Below, piece by piece: positions 1 through 5,760 of a stretch of 7,385 bases of DNA. Position numbers and translations under genes: made by a program. Origin of the DNA: Planctomycetaceae bacterium (GTDB lineage: Bacteria > Planctomycetota > Planctomycetia > Pirellulales > Pirellulaceae); assembly GCA_005773145.1 (NCBI GenBank), contig SXHS01000259.1, positions 1-7,385 of the forward strand, written 5' to 3'. A model generated the notes under the pieces. The model was not told the DNA's origin and searched no databases. It saw only the letters and a program-made list of their open reading frames with translations. Every line of letters begins with the position of its first letter. Position 1 is the first letter of the stretch.

Positions 1-489
1 AATTCCGCTCACCGCCTGCTCGAATAGCCACACGGCCGGCCAAACCGCGACCCCAAATAGCTGCATGAGCGGTGACAGCCGCAAACAGACCCACTCCTTG
101 TTACGGATGGCGAATACTTTGGGTACCAACTCGCCCACGACAATGGTGACGAATGTTAGGGGGACCACCACGACTGACAAGGCCAGGAACTCCGCCCAAC
201 CGTTTGAGAACCCCCGGGAAGAGAAATAGGGGCGCAGGTTCTCTTCGGCGCCCGAGCCCCCCGTTGCCGCGGCAATCACCCCAACCAGCGTGATGCCCAA
301 TTGTACAACCGCCAAACTGGCCTCAATGCCCTCCTTCATATGGCGGGCGGCACGCGCTCCGTGATGTTGCTCCCGAATCAGGATATCCAGCCGGGCGACC
401 GACACCGAAGCCAAAGCGATTTCGTACGCGGCGAAAACGGCGTTGATGAGGATCATCAACGATATCACCAGTAGTTCAAGCGACCACAC
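1..489 (-). CDS. CNNM/DUF21 (hemolysin/CorC-like) membrane protein, 5' part only
   Basis: N-terminal 163 codons of an integral inner-membrane protein; the gene runs off the left edge. Hydrophobic segments at about residues 5-30, 58-78, 102-125 and 138-158 match the DUF21/CNNM transmembrane domain. Family hallmarks seen are AAYEIALASVSVARL after the first membrane segment, VVQLGITLVGV in the second, and GELVPK near residues 119-124. In this family (CorC/TlyC/YfjD/CNNM) the domain is normally followed by a CBS pair and a small C-terminal CorC/HlyC domain, which would lie outside the window; the role is usually tied to Mg2+/Co2+ transport or efflux, and the name 'hemolysin' is historical. I chose GTG at 489 because AGGAGG lies 7 bases upstream; the in-frame TTG at 495 would leave almost no spacing. 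Same strand as the acetyltransferase upstream (111-base gap), but it seems to have its own promoter. Family call is firm; the transported ion is unknown. Confidence 0.88.
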   Translation of the reverse strand, partial: MWSLELLVISLMILINAVFAAYEIALASVSVARLDILIREQHHGARAARHMKEGIEASLAVVQLGITLVGVIAAATGGSGAEENLRPYFSSRGFSNGWAEFLALSVVVVPLTFVTIVVGELVPKVFAIRNKEWVCLRLSPLMQLFGVAVWPAVWLFEQAVSGI

Positions 490-496
490 CGGCAAT

Positions 497-502
497 CCTC
501 CT
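497..502 (-). promoter_or_regulatory. Shine-Dalgarno AGGAGG of the CNNM/DUF21 gene
   Basis: A perfect AGGAGG on the minus strand with a 7-base spacer to GTG at 489. It decides in favour of this non-ATG start over the in-frame TTG two codons earlier, which it nearly touches. Confidence 0.6.
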
Positions 503-545
503 GACCGTCGCAGCTCCTAAATTCTGGAAGCGACGAGTGGCCGCC

Positions 546-574
546 ATTATGTCACAGTCCTCTTTGAGTGTGAA
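546..574 (-). promoter_or_regulatory. Candidate sigma70-type promoter for the CNNM/DUF21 gene
   Basis: Read on the minus strand: TTCACA (574-569), a 17-base spacer, then CATAAT (551-546). Each hexamer matches the TTGACA/TATAAT consensus at 5 of 6 positions and the spacer is optimal. It lies between the end of the acetyltransferase gene and the GTG start, giving a leader of roughly 50 bases. This suggests the membrane-protein gene can be transcribed on its own. Pattern match only. Confidence 0.45.
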
Positions 575-600
575 GCTCGCCCGCTCTGCTCGCTCGGCGA

Positions 601-1548
601 TTAAGGTCCTTCGTCCGGACCGTTGGCAAGCGATCGAACCAACAAATGGCGGCAGTCCATGGCCGTGAAGCCCGAGTGAAGATAGGTGACATGAGCCGGC
701 GAGTTGGCCACATCAACCGCGACCACCAACCGCCGCTCTTGACACTGTCGCGCAGCCCATTGTGCATATCGCGTCAGAACACGCCCCCAACCGCGGCCGC
801 GTGCGGCGGGGATCAGGCCCATGTATATCAGTTCACATTGCCGTTGTGCCGGGTGATCGGCAAGCAGCAAACAGCCGACATCCTCCGTACCGTATTGAAC
901 CAAAAACCACAGATTCGGATCGAACACGCCGACGTGCTGATAACCGTGCAACACATCCGCCGTGTCGCGCATGCCGTCCAGATCAGGACAATCGCGAGTC
1001 TGCTGATACGTGACATCGATGAGTTCAAGCAGTCGCTGGTGGTCGTGCTCACAATACGGTGAGAAGACTAGCTCTCCAGTATTCGGTGGCGCCATCGGGA
1101 ATTCGGACGCGGCGCACCCCAGGTAGGCCAGATCGGTCAAATGCCGATAGCCGTGATCCAGCATGGCCCGCACGCCGGCGTGATTAAGCGCTGCCAAGAG
1201 CGCTTGCGCCACTCGCACCCCCGCCCCAAGGAACAAGTCCTCCAAGAAACACAACAACTGTGTCGCCGTCGTTGATGGTTCACCGTCCACGAGATGCGGC
1301 GGCCAGACACTGGCGCAGCGGCCCGGAATGACCGTGCCCCAAGTAGCCCCCACAATCATATCGCCCCGCATGGCGACGAGCAGTTTATCAAGATCCAGCT
1401 GGCCTGCCCGAGCCTGCCCGATCAAGAGCTGCGCCAGATCCTGAGGGTCCCCCCCCGCCTGTGAAGTCATGACCAAACGTAAGGCAGCTAAGCCTTCGGA
1501 GGATTGGGCCTTTCGGATCACGGGCTTGGTGACAGGTGTTGGGTCCAT
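601..1548 (-). CDS. Tandem GNAT-fold N-acetyltransferase (315 aa)
   Basis: Cytosolic acetyl-CoA-dependent acyltransferase of the GNAT superfamily; substrate unknown. The C-terminal half (about residues 158-305) is a recognisable GNAT domain: CELIYMGLIPAARGRGWG (238-255) gives the beta4 strand followed by the acetyl-CoA pyrophosphate-binding R/Q-x-x-G-x-G loop, and VVAVDVANSPAHVTYLHSGF (275-294) is the usual motif B with the N-x-x-A...Y...GF ending. The N-terminal half (about 10-145) has the layout of a second, decayed GNAT unit: LLVAMRGDMIVGATWG as a beta2-beta3 hairpin, GAGVRVAQALLAALNHAGVRA in place of motif A without the glycine loop, and LDHGYRHLTDLAYL as a terminal strand. Two-domain GNATs of this length include mycothiol synthase MshD, but nothing here indicates mycothiol synthesis. 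I chose ATG at 1548 because conserved-looking sequence starts there; the frame stays open to a GTG/ATG region near 1731, but that stretch is Arg/Pro-rich and overlaps the divergent promoter. The ribosome-binding site is weak (GGAT). Confidence 0.84.
   Translation of the reverse strand: MDPTPVTKPVIRKAQSSEGLAALRLVMTSQAGGDPQDLAQLLIGQARAGQLDLDKLLVAMRGDMIVGATWGTVIPGRCASVWPPHLVDGEPSTTATQLLCFLEDLFLGAGVRVAQALLAALNHAGVRAMLDHGYRHLTDLAYLGCAASEFPMAPPNTGELVFSPYCEHDHQRLLELIDVTYQQTRDCPDLDGMRDTADVLHGYQHVGVFDPNLWFLVQYGTEDVGCLLLADHPAQRQCELIYMGLIPAARGRGWGRVLTRYAQWAARQCQERRLVVAVDVANSPAHVTYLHSGFTAMDCRHLLVRSLANGPDEGP
1402..1421. repeat. Perfect 10-base tandem duplication inside the acetyltransferase gene
   Basis: GCCTGCCCGA occurs twice back to back. 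It encodes part of the GQARAGQ segment (about residues 44-50) of the N-terminal acetyltransferase unit. A 10-base unit is not a multiple of three, so if it arose by slippage the frame must have been restored elsewhere; coincidence is also possible in GC-rich coding sequence. Confidence 0.5.
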
Positions 1549-1616
1549 TGCATCATCCGCAACGTGGCGGCCACGGTGGATTGAGGCCACGGGGCATTCC
1601 CAGCGTCGATCATCCC

Positions 1617-1626
1617 TTAAGCTTAA
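1617..1626. repeat. TTAAGCTTAA palindrome between the divergent genes
   Basis: A perfect 10-base palindrome, AT-rich in a GC-rich setting, placed 24 bases before the -35 box of the candidate promoter for the PDZ gene and about 70 bases upstream of the acetyltransferase start. The 11-mer TTAAGCTTAAC beginning here recurs at 2047-2057 inside the PDZ gene. It could be an operator, but no factor can be named. Confidence 0.3.
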
Positions 1627-1649
1627 CAGACGACGGGGGCTGATCGCAC

Positions 1650-1678
1650 TTGGCGGGAATGGCCGTGGCCCGTATATT
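1650..1678 (+). promoter_or_regulatory. Candidate sigma70-type promoter for the PDZ protein gene
   Basis: TTGGCG (1650-1655), a 17-base spacer and TATATT (1673-1678), matching consensus at 4 and 5 of 6 positions. Predicted transcription would begin near 1685 and give a leader of about 65 bases before ATG 1752. The position in the divergent intergenic region fits. Pattern match only. Confidence 0.38.
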
Positions 1679-1751
1679 CGACGCAGTGCCGGTGCCGCAG
1701 TCGATCGAATTGCGGCTGCGGGGTACCGCACGGGATCGCGAGGCTACTACC

Positions 1752-2687
1752 ATGGAATCGATTCGTTGCGCTCGGTTTCTGTTGACCGGATTGCTGGCTA
1801 CGGTCCTTTGGGATACGTGGTCCAGTTCGTCCTGGGGACAACTTGGTTTTCCCGAATCCCCTCCAGTGTTTGAGTCAGAAAGTTCCGCCGAAGCCGTGAG
1901 CGAGCCCGCGTTTGGCGAACCTGCGCCCGATCGTGGTTACTTGGGGATTGTTGCCGATGCCGGTACTGGGGACGGGATCCCCGTTATGACGGTCGAAGCC
2001 AACAGTCCGGCAGAGAAGATGGGGATTCGTTCCGGGGATCGAATTGTTAAGCTTAACGAACGCGAGATCCGCGATCGCGCCGACCTGTCCCAAGCACTAT
2101 CGCCGTTGGGCCCACAAGCGCCCATCGAAATTTCGGTGATTCGACAAGGACAGACACAACCGCAAATACTCAGTGGCGTTCTGGGGAAACAGCCAGCCGA
2201 TGACCCAAGCAGGGGTCCGATGAGGCCTACACTGGGCGTGACCGTGAAAAACGTGTTGGATGTTGGCGACGGCAGTGCCCCGGGGGGACGTGGCGCGTTA
2301 GTCGTGGCGGTTCGGCCGTCATCGCCGGCGGACGTCGCAAAGATACCGGTGGGCGCCGTCATCACCAGCTTTGATGGACACCCCATCGCGACCTATCATG
2401 AATTGGTGCAGGCAGTGCAAAACTCTGAGGTGGGGCGTATCGTTCCGGTTCAATTTCTCGCGGATGGCCAAGATTCAACGTGCAACGTAAAGATCGGAGA
2501 CGCGCCGGCGCACGGTATCAGTACCGATTCGCGATGGCATGCGAAGGACGGGCGATCCGAGATCGCTAGTGGGTCAGGAGCCGGTGGCAACGCCGAACAA
2601 CGTGTCGCCGAGATTCGATCGCGATTGCAATCGCTGGAGCAGGAAATGCAAGAACTGCAGCAAGAACTTCGCAGCCTGGGCCAGTAG
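1752..2687 (+). CDS. Exported double-PDZ protein with C-terminal coiled coil (311 aa)
   Basis: Probably a periplasmic peptide-binding or scaffolding protein. Residues 1-30 form a signal peptide (MESIRC, hydrophobic FLLTGLLATVLW, likely cleavage around SSWGQ-LG). An acidic Pro/Ser/Glu linker (33-60) follows. PDZ1 spans about 61-146: GYLGIVAD carboxylate-binding strand, VEANSPAEKMGIRSGDRIVKLN, and IEISVIRQGQ. PDZ2 spans about 157-248: PTLGVTV, VRPSSPADVAKIPVGAVITSFDGHPI, and VPVQFLADGQ. A polar Gly/Ser linker (252-280) leads to a heptad-patterned helix (283-308, RVAEIRSRLQSLEQEM and onward), suggesting self-association. The layout resembles the PDZ half of DegP/HtrA proteases, but there is no trypsin-like domain or catalytic triad, and the signal peptide shows the gene is not a truncated 3' remnant. 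I chose ATG 1752 because it begins the signal peptide and has CGAGG 8 bases upstream; the frame is open farther up (to 1650) but that stretch includes the promoter. The only plus-strand gene here; it converges on the next gene. Confidence 0.88.
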   Translation: MESIRCARFLLTGLLATVLWDTWSSSSWGQLGFPESPPVFESESSAEAVSEPAFGEPAPDRGYLGIVADAGTGDGIPVMTVEANSPAEKMGIRSGDRIVKLNEREIRDRADLSQALSPLGPQAPIEISVIRQGQTQPQILSGVLGKQPADDPSRGPMRPTLGVTVKNVLDVGDGSAPGGRGALVVAVRPSSPADVAKIPVGAVITSFDGHPIATYHELVQAVQNSEVGRIVPVQFLADGQDSTCNVKIGDAPAHGISTDSRWHAKDGRSEIASGSGAGGNAEQRVAEIRSRLQSLEQEMQELQQELRSLGQ

Positions 2688-2715
2688 CTGTCCGTCAGCT
2701 CCCCCCGCCGACCGC

Positions 2716-3687
2716 TTATTCATCGTCGCGAGGTGCGCCGAACTTGACCCGCCGATTCGGTGGCAAGTGGAGTGACGAATCGGGATTGTCGGTCTTTGCG
2801 GCACCTTCCAGTGAGGCTCGGGGGGCATTCTGGTGGGCCGCAGAGGAACCCGGCGCACGGGACGGATCGCCCGACCCTGCGCGGGCTGGCGATGTCTTTT
2901 TGGATTCAGGAGCCGTGGCGCTCCCTTGCCACCGTTGTGACCTGCGATCTTGGTCCAGAAGTTTCTGAAACTCGTCGCTGAGTCTCGCTTGTGGACTCGG
3001 TCGATTCAGCTCGAGGTCGACTCGTAGCCGTCCATAGGCGTCCTGCGATCGGACCACGGGGGCTTGCTCAACTCGCAGAATCCCCAGCGGCGTCTCGGCG
3101 GCTGGGCCCAGAAATAGCCCATGGCCAAGGGCTGCCTCCTGCCGCAGACCAAACTGTTGCGTGGCCAAGGCCACGAGTTGTTGGGCATTTCCCGTTGTGC
3201 CATGAAACGCGATCCGCTGTACTTGGCGTTGCCGATCAAAATAATAGGTGAGCGCACCTGCCACGTCATGCAGTCCCGTTCCGGATACGGTGGTCACGCG
3301 CAGCCCTTCCAGGTCCAACTCGGCCAGGTGGGTGCTGACGCGCGACCAGCTATCCAATACCCATTCAGGCGTAACGTCAAAACGCAATAAGTCGCCAAAC
3401 GACATCACCGGCGGGCCATCGGTGCGGGACTCGATGACACTCGAACTCCAGCCGTTCACCGCCGTTCCCCAGCGATCGGACGGAGACCATGGACCATGTC
3501 CCTGCGAATCCCACGCACGGCGCGGCGCCCCATCGGCCCGCATCGGCCTCCCGTCCTCCCCTTCATAATCGACGATGCCTTCCAACGAGCTCGTCAGCTG
3601 GTCGATCACGTCCGGATGCGAAGCCACGTAGGGTACGGCTACGCCCGCTGCCAATAGCGTCACCAACATCAGTCCACGCGATGTCAT
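2716..3687 (-). CDS. Exported or membrane-anchored conserved protein of unknown function, probably DUF6690-like (323 aa)
   Basis: Function unknown. Residues 1-23 (MTSRG, then LMLVTLLAAGVAVPYVA) form a signal peptide or single N-terminal anchor. A variable Gly/Asp/Trp-rich stretch (40-92) precedes a compact core, about 96-232: FGDLLRFDVTPEWVLDSW, then RVSTHLAELDLEGLRV, VSGTGLHDVAGALTYYFD, RIAFHGTTG with a helix after it, and a final RVEQAPVVR / YGRLRVDLELNRP strand pair. From memory this core resembles the planctomycete family DUF6690; a profile search would decide. The last ~80 residues (244-323) are Ser/Ala/Pro/Lys/Arg-rich, probably disordered. I chose ATG 3687 because it begins the hydrophobic segment and has AGGA 11 bases upstream. 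The frame is open to GTG 3888, which overlaps the stop of the upstream gene by one base (TAGTG), so a 67-residue longer form is possible. Probably cotranscribed with the DUF6263-like gene. Confidence 0.78.
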   Translation of the reverse strand: MTSRGLMLVTLLAAGVAVPYVASHPDVIDQLTSSLEGIVDYEGEDGRPMRADGAPRRAWDSQGHGPWSPSDRWGTAVNGWSSSVIESRTDGPPVMSFGDLLRFDVTPEWVLDSWSRVSTHLAELDLEGLRVTTVSGTGLHDVAGALTYYFDRQRQVQRIAFHGTTGNAQQLVALATQQFGLRQEAALGHGLFLGPAAETPLGILRVEQAPVVRSQDAYGRLRVDLELNRPSPQARLSDEFQKLLDQDRRSQRWQGSATAPESKKTSPARAGSGDPSRAPGSSAAHQNAPRASLEGAAKTDNPDSSLHLPPNRRVKFGAPRDDE

Positions 3688-3887
3688 ATCCGCGGGTTTC
3701 CTGACAGAGCCATGTGTGAGTTCCCTGAGGCCAACCTTGCAGGCCACGGCGCAAGGCACCGCATCGAGGTTCATCGGCCAATGCACGACCGGCCTGCACT
3801 CCGCCGGATCCGCTCGCGCACATGCTGCCCATACGGCATAACCGGTATCACGGCAGGTGACTTCTTCGACCTTAAACAGAAAACTCA
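3688..3887 (-). other. 200-base leader, or in-frame N-terminal extension, of the gene at 2716-3687
   Basis: This gap is open in the same frame as the downstream gene, starting from GTG 3888. If translated it would add 67 residues with five cysteines (residues 12, 23, 31, 46, 50) in front of the signal-like segment. Against translation: no Shine-Dalgarno precedes GTG 3888, third-position GC is unremarkable, and the extension would put the hydrophobic segment in the interior. For it: the one-base TAGTG overlap is a typical translational-coupling arrangement, and no stop occurs in 67 codons. I see no clear promoter or terminator here. I treat it as untranslated leader, with low certainty. Confidence 0.35.
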
Positions 3888-4835
3888 CTAGGGCGGGGTG
3901 ACGGCAGGTTCCGCTGGGACGCGGACCAGCTGCATGCGGCTGGCAGTCCTGACTGTCTGCTGTTCGACCTGGCCGGCCACGCGTGCCTCCAGGGCGATCT
4001 CCTGACGGACGGTGGCTTCCCGGAGGTGCCCGGCATCAGGATCGAAATAGAGGAGCCCGGTGCTGTGTTGATTCTGAATCACGATGTCGACCGGTTGAGA
4101 ATCACGGGCCACCGGGGTGACGGTCCATTCCATCCCGATTTTTTCCAGGAGCCGATTGCGAAACTCCTCGGGGCCGAGGTAGGTGTAGAGGCTATCCAGT
4201 TGCATTTGCCCGAACGGAGTCATTTCGATTGTCTTGGTCGTCCAAGTGTCCCCCGGTTGAACAGGATTTTCGGGCAGAATGCAAATTTGTTGAACCAACC
4301 TCTTGAGGTGGTCTTGCGAAAGCATGTTGCGAAGCTGAGAATCCGGCGGAAGTGATCGTAGCGCTGTCTCTCCCTGCTCCGAGAGCTTGAGTGCCAAGAT
4401 CTCGCCGCGGCGATTCATCGTCTGCATGAACTCGAGGCCCACGAAATCGCGAAGACTTTGTGTCACAGTATCCTCGGTCGCGAGGAGTTGCTGTTGAGCA
4501 CTCGAGTCATACACGAGGCGTCCGATATTGGGCGACTCCTGCTCCATCGTCATTCGGTCTACGATCTGAGTGAAGCGGTGTTGCCCTTCCTGGGAGACTT
4601 CCTGAACATCCCAGCGTATCCACATGCCGATACGGACATCCGACTGGGTCGTCTGGCCTTGGCGAATGGTGGTTGTCTTGTGCTCCTCAGTCACCTCCGA
4701 GTGCAATCGGTCATGAGGACGCAATTGCCATTGCAAGCGAGGAGCTCCTTCGTCCGCCAGACCGTGGTTTACTAGAAGTGCGACAAGGGATAGCGCGATC
4801 AGCTTCGGCCAGCAACCGGTATGGTGAGGCAGCAT
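3888..4835 (-). CDS. Exported DUF6263-like protein (315 aa)
   Basis: Function unknown; probably periplasmic or envelope-associated. Residues 1-27 are a signal peptide: MLPHHTGCWPK, hydrophobic LIALSLVALLV, likely cleavage near GLA-DE. The mature part begins with the typical family opening LQWQLRPHDRLHSEVTEEH (about 34-52). It then alternates beta-strands such as MWIRWDVQEV and HRFTQIVDRMTMEQE (71-100), a helical middle with LRDFVGLEFMQTMNRRGEIL (128-147), an NPVQPGDTWTTKT segment (190-202), and late strands TGLLYFDPDAGHLREATV (259-276). This 'how large is the signal, subtract baseline, PGDTW' pattern is what I associate with DUF6263, common in planctomycetes and Bacteroidota; no catalytic motif is visible. 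I chose ATG 4835 because it begins the signal peptide; ATG 4883 and TTG 4895 are in frame, but none of the three has a strong ribosome-binding site, so the start is uncertain. Its stop overlaps a possible GTG start of the next gene by one base. Confidence 0.8.
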   Translation of the reverse strand: MLPHHTGCWPKLIALSLVALLVNHGLADEGAPRLQWQLRPHDRLHSEVTEEHKTTTIRQGQTTQSDVRIGMWIRWDVQEVSQEGQHRFTQIVDRMTMEQESPNIGRLVYDSSAQQQLLATEDTVTQSLRDFVGLEFMQTMNRRGEILALKLSEQGETALRSLPPDSQLRNMLSQDHLKRLVQQICILPENPVQPGDTWTTKTIEMTPFGQMQLDSLYTYLGPEEFRNRLLEKIGMEWTVTPVARDSQPVDIVIQNQHSTGLLYFDPDAGHLREATVRQEIALEARVAGQVEQQTVRTASRMQLVRVPAEPAVTPP

Positions 4836-4941
4836 GCGGAGTCTCGTGGTTCCGTTTGGGTGCGATCGAAACGGGGAAGGCATTCTGCCGGTCAACTATT
4901 GCCAATGCCCATTCGCACCTTAGTGGGGACGATTCCAATCG

Positions 4942-4964
4942 TAGCCCGAAGCGTCAGCGAAGGA
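4942..4964. repeat. Dispersed planctomycete intergenic repeat, TAGCCCGAAGCGTCAGCGA type
   Basis: The segment TAGCCCGAAGCGTCAGCGA followed by AGGA closely matches a short element I recall as scattered through intergenic regions of Rhodopirellula-like planctomycetes. In one frame it reads as ARSVSEGK, a peptide often seen in spurious gene calls from such genomes. It lies in the gap between the UPF0173 hydrolase and the DUF6263-like gene, 24 bases from the next repeat pair. Copy number cannot be assessed from one window. Confidence 0.6.
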
Positions 4965-4973
4965 AAGCGGGAA

Positions 4974-5018
4974 GTTCTCATTATTCAGCACAGGCTGGAA
5001 GCCTATGCCACTGAGAAC
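4974..5018. repeat. Nested stem-loop enclosing a palindromic repeat
   Basis: Outer arms GTTCTCA (4974-4980) and TGAGAAC (5012-5018) are perfect 7-base complements. Inside is a hairpin with arms GCACAGGCT (4988-4996) and AGCCTATGC (5000-5008), eight of nine pairs, with a GGA loop. The inner hairpin is the first of two repeat copies. As RNA on either strand it could form an extended structure at the 3' end of the pgi-hydrolase transcript or the 5' leader of the DUF6263-like gene. No T-run follows, so it is not a classical intrinsic terminator. Confidence 0.5.
4989..5012. repeat. Palindromic dispersed repeat, copy 1 (CACAGGCTGGAAGCC...)
   Basis: Reads CACAGGCTGGAAGCC followed by TATGCCACT. It matches, from memory, a short palindromic element frequent between planctomycete genes whose usual form ends TGTGCCAC. 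The G to A change at 5005 breaks one base pair of the hairpin. A second copy starts 29 bases later. Confidence 0.6.
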
Positions 5019-5041
5019 ACAGACTGGAATCCTACGCCACT
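5018..5041. repeat. Palindromic dispersed repeat, copy 2, running into the hydrolase stop codon
   Basis: Reads CACAGACTGGAATCC followed by TACGCCACT, identical to copy 1 at 21 of 24 positions. The three differences (5023, 5030, 5035) destroy most of the hairpin, so this looks like a decaying copy. Its right end overlaps the first bases of the minus-strand TAG stop of the UPF0173 hydrolase gene (5040-5042). Confidence 0.55.
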
Positions 5042-5741
5042 AGTTTTGCGCACGACGCAGCGTGAAGGACTCGCCGGGCGACAATACGGCGGCTTGGGCC
5101 TTGGTCTCCGCTTGGACACGCGCGGCCCAAGCCTGCGGGTCCTGGGCGATGGGGGGCCATGTGTTGTAGTGGGCGGGCAAGACATGTGCGGGCTTGAGCA
5201 GGCGAACGGCTTCCACGGCATCGTCCGGACCCATGGTGTATCGATCACCGATGGGAAGGACTGCCACTTCCAACCCCATTGCGCCGATCTGTTGCATGTC
5301 TGCAAACAACGAGGTGTCACAGGCGAAGTAGACATTGCCATCCGTCAGTTGCAGCACAAAACCGGCGGGGTTGCCCCCGTACGAACCGTCCGGTAACTGA
5401 GAACTGTGGTGGGCAATGGTCATCTTGACTCTTCCGAACGGTACGCATATCGAACCGCCCAGATTCATAGGCTCGACGTTTCGCACGCCATGGTTGTGGC
5501 TGAGCCATTGCGTGATTTCGAAATTAGAGATGACCGTAGCGCCGGTCCGATTGGCGATCGCGGCGGCATCGGCGACGTGGTCGAAGTGGCCGTGTGATAG
5601 GAGTACATAGTCAGCCTCAATCTGCTCCGCCTTGCGTGGGGCCACGGGAGATTCGTCGAGAAATGGGTCCAGAATTGCCCGACCTTGTTCGGTTTCAATG
5701 AGCCAACAGCCGTGACCGAGCCATGTCAATTGAGTTGCCAT
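5040..5741 (-). CDS. UPF0173-type metal-dependent hydrolase, metallo-beta-lactamase fold (233 aa)
   Basis: Cytosolic hydrolase of the UPF0173 (YtkL/UlaG-like) branch of the metallo-beta-lactamase superfamily; physiological substrate not established for this branch. The metal-binding set is present: HGHFDH at residues 50-55 (H50, H52, D54, H55), a histidine at 111 or 112 (MTIAHHSSQ), D142 in FACDTSLFADM, and H191 in LPAHYNTWPPI, a motif typical of UPF0173. The N-terminal TWLGHGCWLIET strand pair and LDPFLDE loop are also typical, and the length fits the family (about 225-235). I chose ATG 5741 because conserved sequence starts there and GGAG lies 10 bases upstream; an in-frame TTG at 5780 would overlap pgi. 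It follows pgi by 25 bases, so the two are very likely one transcript, though no biochemical link is evident. The 3' end abuts a degenerate intergenic repeat. Confidence 0.92.
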   Translation of the reverse strand: MATQLTWLGHGCWLIETEQGRAILDPFLDESPVAPRKAEQIEADYVLLSHGHFDHVADAAAIANRTGATVISNFEITQWLSHNHGVRNVEPMNLGGSICVPFGRVKMTIAHHSSQLPDGSYGGNPAGFVLQLTDGNVYFACDTSLFADMQQIGAMGLEVAVLPIGDRYTMGPDDAVEAVRLLKPAHVLPAHYNTWPPIAQDPQAWAARVQAETKAQAAVLSPGESFTLRRAQN

Positions 5742-5760
5742 CGGCGGTTGTCTCCAGAAT

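Noticed and set aside
605..621. GGTCC...GGACC inverted repeat at the end of the acetyltransferase gene
   Set aside because: Five pairs with a 7-base loop, wholly inside the coding sequence for the NGPDEGP tail and without a T-run after it; explained by the codons.
1549..1731. A longer N-terminus for the acetyltransferase reaching to about 1731
   Set aside because: The added residues are Arg/Pro-rich and unlike a domain, and the stretch overlaps the candidate promoter of the divergent PDZ gene.
2686..2700. AGCTG-TCCGT-CAGCT inverted repeat between the convergent genes, as a terminator
   Set aside because: The stem has only 5 pairs, overlaps the stop codon of the PDZ gene, and is followed by C-rich sequence rather than a T-run. 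It does not support a terminator call by itself.
4893..4898. TTGACC on the minus strand as a -35 box for the DUF6263-like gene
   Set aside because: At 16-18 bases downstream there is nothing resembling a -10 box, so no promoter is claimed; it could equally be an alternative TTG start.
4821..5396. A plus-strand open frame across the repeat cluster and the hydrolase 3' end
   Set aside because: It runs through the repeat-derived peptide ARSVSEGK and antisense to the well-supported UPF0173 gene; it is a typical spurious frame from these repeats.
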